Origin: PoT sp049331405
Lineage (GTDB): Bacteria > Planctomycetota > Planctomycetia > Isosphaerales > Isosphaeraceae
DNA length: 64,000 nt
NCBI RefSeq assembly: GCF_049331405.1
Contig: NZ_CP186274.1
Coordinates: 2,790,001-2,854,000, forward strand
Reading direction: 5' to 3'
This document shows, one piece after another, positions 25,630-32,758 of the stretch. Numbering within the stretch: position 1 is the first letter of the stretch; every line of letters starts with the position of its first letter. The notes beneath the pieces are model-generated. The model was not told where the DNA came from. It saw only the letters and a list, made by a program, of their open reading frames with translations, and did not search any database. The position numbers and the translations under genes were made by a program.

Positions 25630-27078
25630 TCAGGACTTCCGCTCCAATTTCTCGACCTTGGATTGCTCGCGCTTCCAGATCTCTTCCTTGACCGTTTCCT
25701 CATGAAGAGCTTTGCTGATATCACTCTTCAAGGCCTTCGTGTTCTTATCCAGGCTGTACTCGATGAGGACCTTTTGCTTGGCACCGGCCTGCTCGCGTGC
25801 AAATTGCGCCGCCTTATTGCTTGCCTCGCGCGCCACCTTCTGCGCCTTGGACAGGTAGCCCTTCTTGAACATCTTCTCGGCCCAGTCGAGCGTGTCTTTC
25901 GAGCGGGTTTCCTCGGCCTCGGCGAGCTTGAGGTGGGATTGGGCCACGGCCAGATCGCGCGGGTAGGAGACCTCCAGGAATTCCTCGAGGGCAATCTCGG
26001 CGAGTTCGCGATTGAGCCTGGCGATCTCGTAAGCGGCCTTGGCCTTGCGCGTCGCCAGGCGTTGGGCATTCCGCTGTATCGGGTCCTCGGCGGGCTCCTC
26101 GACTTTCGAGCCCCGGCCCATCGGCTCTTTCTCGGGCGAATCTCCGCGACCGACCTGGGCGACCAACCGGCCCGCCCGCGCCGGCTCGTCGGATCCTCCG
26201 CCTACGAAAGTCGCCCCTCCGGTCGCGATCCCGATGGCCATCGCGGCCAGGACGAGATGGCGTAGCGAGACCATCCCCATCCAATTTGAAACATACTCAA
26301 AAACCCATATGAGTTCGCAACCAACTATGGATGATATCACGGGACGAGTCGCCATTTTCATCGCCGCGTCGACGGCATTCCTGGCGATCCTATCGGGAAT
26401 GGCCGCGACGGCGTCCTTCCGCCAGGCGTCGAAGAACGACGAGGCCACCGCCACACCGACGCCTCGCCGCAGCAATCGCTCGCGGAGCAGTTTCCGCCCT
26501 TGCGCCTGCCGGCTCTTGATCGTGCCGACGGGCCAGCCTAGGAATCGTGCAGCCTCCTGATGCGTCCGGCCTTCCAGGTCGCAGAGCAGGAGGGGCCTCC
26601 GATACTTCTCGGGCAATCGGTTCAGTTCCTCGTGTACTGCCTCGTCGCGCAAGGGGTCACATGCGGGTTGCCCGTCGAAGATTCGGGCCGAGCCCTGCGT
26701 CGCGAATCGTTGCTCGTTCTTGAGGCGACGCACGAGCCTCGACCGATGAAAGGCCGCGGTCCGGCAGGCGACCTGGTGCAGCCAGGGCCCGAGCGAGTCT
26801 CGCACCCAGAGCGAGCGGGCCTTGCGGACCAGCACGAGGAAAGTGGCCTGGAAGGCGTCTTCCGCCACGTGCTCATCGCGCACGATCGCCAGGCAGGTGC
26901 GCCAGACGAGCGACTCGTGGCGCTCGACCAGCGCCGAGAAGGCGAGCTCGGCGACCTCGATCCCGTCGGTGGCGAACCGTTCCAGCAATTGGCCGTCGGT
27001 CATGTCCCGGACGGCCCCGATGTTGTAGAGGATCTGGATCTGTCGAAAGAGGGCGCGATCGCGTTGCTTGGCTCTCAC
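25630..27078 (-). CDS. ECF sigma factor with membrane segment and coiled-coil tail
   Basis: The 482-residue product starts at GTG 27078, behind GGGGGGAAATC. Residues up to ~190 form an ECF sigma factor: region 2 (LVERHESLVWRTCLAIV, DAFQATFLVLVRKARSLWVRDSLGPWLHQVA) and region 4 (LNRLPEKYRRPLLLCDLEGRTHQE, PVGTIKSRQAQGRKLLRERL). A hydrophobic stretch (HLVLAAMAIGIATGGATFVGG) then suggests one membrane pass. The tail is a charged coiled coil (AKAAYEIARLNRELAEIALEE, HLKLAEAEETRSKDTLDWAEK) rich in K, E and A. This is the planctomycete ECF layout with a C-terminal extension. The tail might sense an extracytoplasmic signal or control activity without a separate anti-sigma factor. No anti-sigma gene is adjacent. 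Target promoters are unknown. Confidence 0.85.
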   Translation of the reverse strand: MRAKQRDRALFRQIQILYNIGAVRDMTDGQLLERFATDGIEVAELAFSALVERHESLVWRTCLAIVRDEHVAEDAFQATFLVLVRKARSLWVRDSLGPWLHQVACRTAAFHRSRLVRRLKNEQRFATQGSARIFDGQPACDPLRDEAVHEELNRLPEKYRRPLLLCDLEGRTHQEAARFLGWPVGTIKSRQAQGRKLLRERLLRRGVGVAVASSFFDAWRKDAVAAIPDRIARNAVDAAMKMATRPVISSIVGCELIWVFEYVSNWMGMVSLRHLVLAAMAIGIATGGATFVGGGSDEPARAGRLVAQVGRGDSPEKEPMGRGSKVEEPAEDPIQRNAQRLATRKAKAAYEIARLNRELAEIALEEFLEVSYPRDLAVAQSHLKLAEAEETRSKDTLDWAEKMFKKGYLSKAQKVAREASNKAAQFAREQAGAKQKVLIEYSLDKNTKALKSDISKALHEETVKEEIWKREQSKVEKLERKS

Positions 27079-27245
27079 GAGATTTCCCCCCACCAGGCGG
27101 GCCGCCTTCGCAAGCCCGCCGTGCCCGAGTCGGTCCTTTCCCAATAATGTCGCGGGCCGCCCGGCTGGTTCTCGAATTCGTGAGGCTCGGAATTTCTCGC
27201 CCTCTGCCTTCTTCGAGCGAGGTATCACCCTCGATCGGATGGATC

Positions 27246-27866
27246 TCAGGCCAGGCCCTGGCGGGCCCTCCAGGTGAGCTCACTCCCATGAGGGCATTTG
27301 CAGCGCCAGAGGCCCGCCTTGGGCCTCCGGGTTCGGAGGTGCAGGCGATCGCAGCCGGCACAGCGCGCTTCCCAGCGTGCCGATTCCTCGAGGGTCTGAG
27401 GCACCAGCGGCTCGAGCGCCGGGTCCCCCTTGAACTCGAAGACGAGCGGAGATCGCCCCTTGCATCGGCAGCGATACCCATTCAGGCTCGTCGGACGCCT
27501 GTAACGGTGGAACGTATGATGACACGTCGGGCACGTGGCCTGCCACTGGCCGGGCGAGAGAACCGTCTCTCGCGAGTTGTCGCATGCGCGAGGCTTCGCG
27601 CCCAACCTCAGCGCCACCGCCTTCCACACCGGCCCATGCCTCGCAGCCGGCCCGGCGATGGCGTGGGCGATCTCGTGCCGGAGCGTGTCGAGCACCACGG
27701 AAGCCGGGTTGTTGCTCGCGTGGAACTCGGAGATCTCGATCCGCTTCGACTGATATTTGCAAACCCCCAGGCGTCGCTTCGTGTTCGCCAGGGCGAACGT
27801 CCAGCCCCGCAAGCCATGCGACTTGATCTCCGAGCCGGCGATGTCGACCAATTCCTTCAAGTCCAT
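27246..27866 (-). CDS. SprT-like zinc metalloprotease domain protein
   Basis: The 206-residue product starts at ATG 27866 behind CAGGGAG. It carries the SprT/Spartan-type motif HEIAH at 64-68, followed by the downstream ligand context RHGPVWK (~77), and two zinc-ribbon-like C-terminal parts (CPTCHH with CRC, and CAGC with CKC). Its relatives are metal-dependent proteases or metal-binding proteins; Spartan cuts DNA-protein crosslinks, but bacterial SprT function is poorly defined. It is soluble. It sits upstream of the ECF gene on the same strand with a 167-base gap, so co-transcription is possible but not certain. Confidence 0.85.
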   Translation of the reverse strand: MDLKELVDIAGSEIKSHGLRGWTFALANTKRRLGVCKYQSKRIEISEFHASNNPASVVLDTLRHEIAHAIAGPAARHGPVWKAVALRLGAKPRACDNSRETVLSPGQWQATCPTCHHTFHRYRRPTSLNGYRCRCKGRSPLVFEFKGDPALEPLVPQTLEESARWEARCAGCDRLHLRTRRPKAGLWRCKCPHGSELTWRARQGLA

Positions 27867-28251
27867 GACCAACTCCCTGGGCCCGCCTCCTAACCCGACC
27901 GAACCGCCCCATTTCAAGTCGCGACCGGCGAACCCGCCGGCCCACAATTGTATGGCGACCGCGGTGCCAATCGACCTCCATTTACGATCGATTTAGCCCT
28001 CATGACTTCGGAGATCCTTCCTCAGTCCCCACGATTGAGGGGATGGATTGTGCGAAATCTCGCTTTGCTGGTGAGGAATTGACACACGAGGTCTCAACTT
28101 CCATAATCTCAGGCGTCAGAAAGTTCGATGCCGTCCACGAAGGGAACCCGGTCGTGGGCACGCAAAGGCAGGGCAACGGACGGCGCAACGTCAAGCGCCG
28201 GTGCGGTGCCCTCGTTTTTTGTTTGCTCCTCACGAATCCGGAGACGATCCG
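27867..28251. other. intergenic region between divergent genes
   Basis: This 385-base stretch lies between the SprT-like gene and the Cys-rich protein gene, which point away from each other, so it should contain both promoters. No protein-like frame was found in it. A run of six T residues (28215-28220) follows GC-rich sequence, but no strong perfect stem could be matched to it. Confidence 0.4.
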
Positions 28252-29571
28252 ATGGCTGCATCAAACCTGGTCGAGCAATTCATCAACGACGACGACGCCT
28301 ACCTGGCCTGGCTCGCAAAACACCCGAGCGGCTACGTCGTCAACTCGAACCGCGAACCCGACGCTTCGTATCTCGTCTTGCATCGGGCTTCGTGTGAGAC
28401 CATCAATACGGGATCCAGGAACAACTGGACCACCACGGGTTTCATCAAGACCTGCTCCGACGATGTCGCGGCGCTGGAGGCCTGGGCCTGGCAGGCGGCA
28501 TCCGGACATCTCAGTCCGTGCGGCAGATGCAATCCTAAGCTCACTAGGCCTCAGACGAATCTCTTCATCAAGGTAAAGTCGGGCACTCCTCCCAAACTGC
28601 CCCCCGACCTCCCGAAGTCGGCTCCCACTCCAGCGACTCCGCCGCCGCTCTCAGCGAAGAGTGCAGCGGCGCCTCCGCCTCTCGGTTCGAGGGGCGTGCC
28701 GGAGTCGATCTCGACGGGGTGCCCCGAACTCGACCGGGCCTGGGCGAGCTATGCGGCCTGGATCATGAACCGGCCGGAGGTCCCGATCCCCGACACCGAG
28801 GATGACCTCAACTGGCATGCCTTCCTGGGCCACAGCATCGACATGCAAGGCTTCCGCGCGGCCGAGTTCGCCGGCGTCGATGCGTTGACCAGGCAGGCGC
28901 CCGAATTCGTGCCGCTGCGGAAGCGGGGGATCGGCATCCCCGATCTGGCCGCGCTCTGGGAAGTGCCGGAGATTCGCCAGCACCTGCTGGGCGTGCGCGA
29001 TGACATGCCGCTCGAGGCGTCGCTCAAGGTCCTCGAAGCCCACGGCGGCGCGGTCGGCAAGTCGCTCGCCGAGGCCTTCCGCCACTTCCCCTGGCGCAAG
29101 TTCCACTGGTCGGTCCGCGCCCTGCTCCAGAATTCGTCGGCGCTCAAGCCGTTCGACTACTCGTTCCGGAAGTGGCTCGAGAACGAGTGCAGCCGCCTGG
29201 GGGCCTCGCAGTTCCCCCCGGTGGATTTTCGTCAGCCGGTGACGCGGGATGGCGCGAGCCTCACGCTGGAGCAGGCCCTCAAGCTGAGCCTGGCGCAGGC
29301 CTTCTACATGGTCGGCCCCGCGATGTCGGCTTATATGATCTGCGACTGGCAGCTCGGCCTCTGGAAGTCGGGCCGGACCGCCGTCTTCGCCAACATCAAG
29401 CTGGACTCGTTCCACGAGGCCTTCGTCAAGTCGTTCGGCCGGGGCATCATCCCCAGCAGCGAAGCCGGCTTCGCGAAGTGGTGGCTCGGCCTCTATCCGG
29501 AACTGCCCCCGCGCCTCGCGAATGAGTGCATCTGGCTGTCCATCGAGAACAAGCAGGTCAATCCCTGGTGA
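28252..29571 (+). CDS. unknown protein with N-terminal four-cysteine domain
   Basis: The 439-residue product starts at ATG 28252 behind CGGAG. Its N-terminal ~105 residues form a compact module with YLAWLAKHPSGYVVNSNREP, YLVLHRASCETI, FIKTCSDDVAALEAWAW and a final CGRCNP. The four cysteines (in HRASC, KTCS and CGRC) could bind one zinc. A proline/alanine-rich linker (~110-150) follows, then a ~290-residue domain with no motif I recognise (WRKFHWSVRALLQNSS, WQLGLWKSGRTAVFANIKLD). The N-terminal module recalls domains attached to diverse nucleases and other effectors in environmental bacteria, so the protein may act on nucleic acid or in defence; this is inference. A hairpin lies just behind the gene. 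Confidence 0.65.
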   Translation: MAASNLVEQFINDDDAYLAWLAKHPSGYVVNSNREPDASYLVLHRASCETINTGSRNNWTTTGFIKTCSDDVAALEAWAWQAASGHLSPCGRCNPKLTRPQTNLFIKVKSGTPPKLPPDLPKSAPTPATPPPLSAKSAAAPPPLGSRGVPESISTGCPELDRAWASYAAWIMNRPEVPIPDTEDDLNWHAFLGHSIDMQGFRAAEFAGVDALTRQAPEFVPLRKRGIGIPDLAALWEVPEIRQHLLGVRDDMPLEASLKVLEAHGGAVGKSLAEAFRHFPWRKFHWSVRALLQNSSALKPFDYSFRKWLENECSRLGASQFPPVDFRQPVTRDGASLTLEQALKLSLAQAFYMVGPAMSAYMICDWQLGLWKSGRTAVFANIKLDSFHEAFVKSFGRGIIPSSEAGFAKWWLGLYPELPPRLANECIWLSIENKQVNPW

Positions 29572-29591
29572 TCTGATCGGGATATGCCGGG

Positions 29592-29619
29592 GTCGGGATG
29601 CATCATCTTGCATCCCGAC
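29592..29619 (+). terminator. 11-bp perfect hairpin behind Cys-rich protein gene
   Basis: GTCGGGATGCA (29592-29602) and TGCATCCCGAC (29609-29619) form a perfect stem with a 6-base loop, 20 bases past the stop. No T-run follows. It also lies beyond the end of the convergent kptA gene, so it may serve both. Confidence 0.5.
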
Positions 29620-29665
29620 GTTGCTCATCGATAAATCCGAGTCATCTTCTCAAGCTTGATCCTCG

Positions 29666-30208
29666 TCAGACTCGCGTCAGGTAGCCCGGCGGGACGGCGT
29701 CGGTCAGCCAGACGTCGTTGGCGGAGACATAGAAGGCGTGGCCGTCGGCTTGCATGCGGCCGGAGGCGACGAGGAGGATGACGGGCTTGCCTCGCCTCGA
29801 GCCGACTCGCCGGGCGGTTTCCACGTCTTTGGACAGGTGGACGTGGTGACGCTTGCCTCGGATCAGGCCCTGTTCGAGGATCGAGGATAGGAAGCGGTCG
29901 ACCGTGCCGTGGTAGAGGGTCTCGGGCGGGTCGGCCGGGGAGAGCTGGAGGTCGACCTCGACGCTGTGCCCCTGATTGGCGCGGATCAGGTCGCCGGTGT
30001 CGTCGAACGAGAAGCGGCGCTTGTCATTGATCTCGACGACCTCGACGAGGTCGTCATAAGGGATCGTGAATCCGTGCTTCGCGGCGGCGGCGAGCAGGTC
30101 ATCGACCGAGACCCAGCCGCCGGGCTGGAGCTCGAGGCCGAGGTCTTGCGGCGCGTGCCTCAGGTATTTGGCGAGGTATTTACTTATGGTTACGAGCCGC
30201 TTTTCCAC
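29666..30208 (-). CDS. kptA: RNA 2'-phosphotransferase (KptA/Tpt1 family)
   Basis: The 180-residue product, starting with GTG 30208 behind GGGAGA, matches KptA along its full length: the KYLAKYLRHAPQDLGLEL N-terminal helix block, GWVSVDDLLAA, DDTGDLIRANQGHSVEVDL, ETLYHGTVDRFLSSILEQGL, RHHVHLSKDVETARRVGSR and KPVILLVASG. The R-H-R-R type catalytic residues fit in the LRHAP, IRANQGHS and ARRVGSRRG segments. Tpt1 removes a 2'-phosphate from RNA using NAD+, and bacterial members can also ADP-ribosylate phosphorylated ends. Bacteria lack the fungal tRNA splicing route that makes this substrate, so its natural role here is open, possibly RNA repair. No RNA ligase is adjacent. Confidence 0.9.
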   Translation of the reverse strand: MEKRLVTISKYLAKYLRHAPQDLGLELQPGGWVSVDDLLAAAAKHGFTIPYDDLVEVVEINDKRRFSFDDTGDLIRANQGHSVEVDLQLSPADPPETLYHGTVDRFLSSILEQGLIRGKRHHVHLSKDVETARRVGSRRGKPVILLVASGRMQADGHAFYVSANDVWLTDAVPPGYLTRV

Positions 30209-30519
30209 TTGAAGAGTCTCCCATTATCCGGAGATTCGCGGAGAGTTCGATCGGGCCTTATCAAAGGGGCGACCGTCGATTCCCGGTTCCATCGACGAAA
30301 CCCCGTTGAGAAATAGACTATCCACGCCGAGAAAGGTTCGGCAGTCGCGGGCCGCACCGGTCTCTCACACCAGGACGGTGAGAGTACGGATTCGGGTCAC
30401 ACTTTGGGCTCCTTCGAGTGTGGCGACGACACGACGATCCGGGGTATTCCGAACGGAGTCGGAACCCTGGCCAACCACATCTACGCGTTCTCTCGAGGTC
30501 GATCGCCGGGAGATTGGCC
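30209..30519. other. non-coding gap before kptA
   Basis: This 311-base stretch lies between the end of the winged-helix gene (30520) and the start of kptA, both on the minus strand. I found no protein-like frame, no perfect hairpin and no tRNA. It probably contains the kptA promoter, since GTG 30208 has its own ribosome site. Confidence 0.4.
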
Positions 30520-31695
30520 TCAGGGTTGGGGCACGCGTCGCCCGGCGCGGAAGGCTCCGGCTAATCCCGTCTTGATCGCAGGTTGAACGGATCGCGGGGG
30601 ACATCCTCCCGAGGACGGCTCGACCCGAGGGTCTTCACCCTGTCGACACTGGAGGGGAACTGCGACCCCACTCGTTCGCCTGGCGTCGGGCGGCGACGCC
30701 TGCCTTGGCGTGGGGTAGGCAGGGGGAGCCGATGGCCTCGGGGCGACTCCCCGATGGCGCGAGAGTCCGGTGATGCTGCCCGCAGCTTGGCTGGCGGAAC
30801 GAGAGGGGGGCTGGGCGACGGGTCGCATGGAACGGGCCAGCATGTTGGCCATGCCCCTCGGGCTCGACGAACCCGTCGGCGCGGGAGGGGCAGGCAGTTC
30901 CGACTTCGTCGCGGCGGGCGAAACGGGAGTGCGAGGCACGATCCGGTCACGCGAGGGACGTCGCAGCGTCGAACGCAGGCCGCGGGGGATCGGGCCGACG
31001 GCCGATGCGATCGCCTCGTCGGTCCAGCCTTCCTTCACGAGGGCGGCACGGCCGAACTGGGCGAGGACGGGGCAGGAGCCCTTGGCCATCTCGATCGCTT
31101 GATCGGGCGTCAGCACCGGCTCGGGCGTCGGTTCCTGCATTTGCATTTTCGTCTCCCCGGTCGGTCCGGTCGGCCGCTCCCGAGCTGGACCGACCGACCG
31201 GGGTTTTTCTGATTTGGACTCTTTTCTTTCTGTCTTAATACAGGGGGCCGCCGATTCCGACCGATCTACCTGTCGAGGACGACCGAGTTGGGAGTCGAAT
31301 CTGGACGTTTCGTTCGTCGCAGATGGCGATGGCTCTACGCGGGCTATGCCAGCGTAGGAAAACGTAAAGGCGATCCGACGATTCCTGCCACCCTGGTCTC
31401 GGACGATCCATCCCGTGTTCGTAAGTTCGCGCAGGGCCCTGGAGATGGCCGAGAGGCTCTTGCCCGTGGCGAAGGCGATTTCGTCGTCCGTCGCGTAGCA
31501 AAGTCCTTTACGAGCAAGGCTTTCGATCGCGACGAGTACCCGGAAGGCCGAGTCGCTGATGTCGGCCGCGAGGGCCGGCCGAGGGGTCCGGCACCAGTAG
31601 AGGGGGGCCGCGAACGTCAGCGGCGAGCGATCGGCCGAATTTTTCGCTTCAGGATTGCATTCAGAAGTTCGGCGCGTACAATCTACGTTGTGCAC
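30520..31695 (-). CDS. winged-helix DNA-binding protein with disordered tail
   Basis: The 391-residue product was started at GTG 31695 because GGAGGT lies six bases upstream. Residues ~25-110 resemble a helix-turn-helix/winged-helix domain (ALAADISDSAFRVLVAIESL, YATDDEIAFATGKSLSAISRAL, NTGWIVRDQGGRNRRIAF) similar to the N-terminal domains of replication-initiator-like and phage/plasmid proteins. A short second module (LTPDQAIEMAKGSCPVLAQF) follows, and the last ~150 residues are a proline/arginine/serine-rich low-complexity tail. The family is common as HTH-domain proteins in this phylum and in mobile elements. It may bind DNA at a plasmid-like or phage-like site. A large inverted-repeat terminator lies upstream. 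Confidence 0.6.
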   Translation of the reverse strand: MHNVDCTRRTSECNPEAKNSADRSPLTFAAPLYWCRTPRPALAADISDSAFRVLVAIESLARKGLCYATDDEIAFATGKSLSAISRALRELTNTGWIVRDQGGRNRRIAFTFSYAGIARVEPSPSATNETSRFDSQLGRPRQVDRSESAAPCIKTERKESKSEKPRSVGPARERPTGPTGETKMQMQEPTPEPVLTPDQAIEMAKGSCPVLAQFGRAALVKEGWTDEAIASAVGPIPRGLRSTLRRPSRDRIVPRTPVSPAATKSELPAPPAPTGSSSPRGMANMLARSMRPVAQPPSRSASQAAGSITGLSRHRGVAPRPSAPPAYPTPRQASPPDARRTSGVAVPLQCRQGEDPRVEPSSGGCPPRSVQPAIKTGLAGAFRAGRRVPQP

Positions 31696-31761
31696 TGGGT
31701 TACCTCCGAGTGCGCCCAATGAGTGGCAGGTTGGCGCCTGACCCACTCGATATCAAAATCT

Positions 31762-31805
31762 AAAGGCCTCACAGCAGTTGGCGCTGCTGTGAGGCCTTTC
31801 TTTTT
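31762..31805 (+). terminator. strong intrinsic terminator, 16-bp perfect stem
   Basis: AAAGGCCTCACAGCAG (31762-31777) pairs perfectly with CTGCTGTGAGGCCTTT (31784-31799) around a 6-base loop, followed by CTTTTT on the plus strand. This is the clearest rho-independent terminator in the window. No gene precedes it on the plus strand: it sits upstream of the minus-strand winged-helix gene. It may end an antisense or unannotated plus-strand transcript. On the minus strand the flanking TTTAGATTTTG is weaker but could also stop read-in from upstream. Confidence 0.75.
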
Positions 31806-32758
31806 ACCTCCCGCACACATCCGAAGCAACGCAGGTTCCCAGGCCTCCCGGGATTTTTGATCGACGCAACTTCGCCCTGGTGGCTGATTTCCGCCAAGGC
31901 CGACATGGTCATTTCCGGCCAGGTGGGGCCCCTGGCGGCTTGTGAGCAACCCGGTCTTTTGGTTGCCCAGGGAGAGGTTTAGCCAACCTCTGAGAAGGAT
32001 TTCACCATCGAATTGTTAGAACTTCAGCACGAGCCCCGTCGCCCTGTGACGAGGCAGCCAAGCTCCCCTTGCAGCTTCCTGTGATGGCCGACAGGCTGCC
32101 CTACTGCGCTACTGGCCCTGGCCGGGCTCTCGAGTGGGTTGCGAGGACGCAAAGTCGGTCATTGCGAACGTGAGAACGGGCCTGTCGCTGCAAGTTGGGG
32201 TTTCCGTTGAAGTTGGATCTTTGCCCTGGCTGGAACGTAAAGCTAAAGGCTTGATAAGAGAGTTTTATAGAGTGACAAACGAATACTATAGCAAAGCCAT
32301 AAAATCGGTGTTCATGGAAAAAATTGCCGCATCCTGCGTAGTGTGCTCCGCGTGGCAACTCATCCCAGGAGCTTCTCCGGGTGAAGGGGGTCCGCTCCTG
32401 ACTCCGACGACCAATCCTCTCGCTCACATGGGCGCTCCCGGTCGCATGCCGAGTCGGTCTTCCCATGATGCGAGAGGGACGACGATGAATTTCGGCTTGT
32501 GCGCAACCTCGCACAACCTGGATGGAACTGGCTCGAGCAGGTCATGCCGCCCGGCTTGTCGCCTCGGAGCACGGCATAATGGGAGATGTGCGAATCAGGT
32601 ATGGGTCAGGAAGGCGGGCGTGGTCGCCAGGGATCGAGAGCCGCGCGAACTCGTCCGACGGAGCGCCGAGAGATTCTGGCCACGTATTCCCCGGATGAAA
32701 TGAGTGGGTGGCGGATCTCGGCCACCTCGAAATATGGCGGGGTTGGAGGTCTGGCCCG
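31806..32758. other. 953-base stretch without a recognisable gene
   Basis: No frame here gives convincing protein, and codon use in all frames looks random. It contains several short hairpins, for example AGAGGTT with AACCTCT near 31974-31992. Around 31870-31945 there are repeated phrases (CTGGTGGCTGATTTCCGCC, GTCATTTCCGGCCAGG) that recall the internal repeats found at the ends of IS21-family elements, but no transposase frame is left. Part of 32160-32330 is AT-richer than the neighbourhood. It may be a decayed mobile element. Confidence 0.4.

Noticed and set aside
32134..32703. 189-codon plus-strand frame
   Set aside because: It spans non-coding DNA of mixed composition and gives no protein-like pattern.
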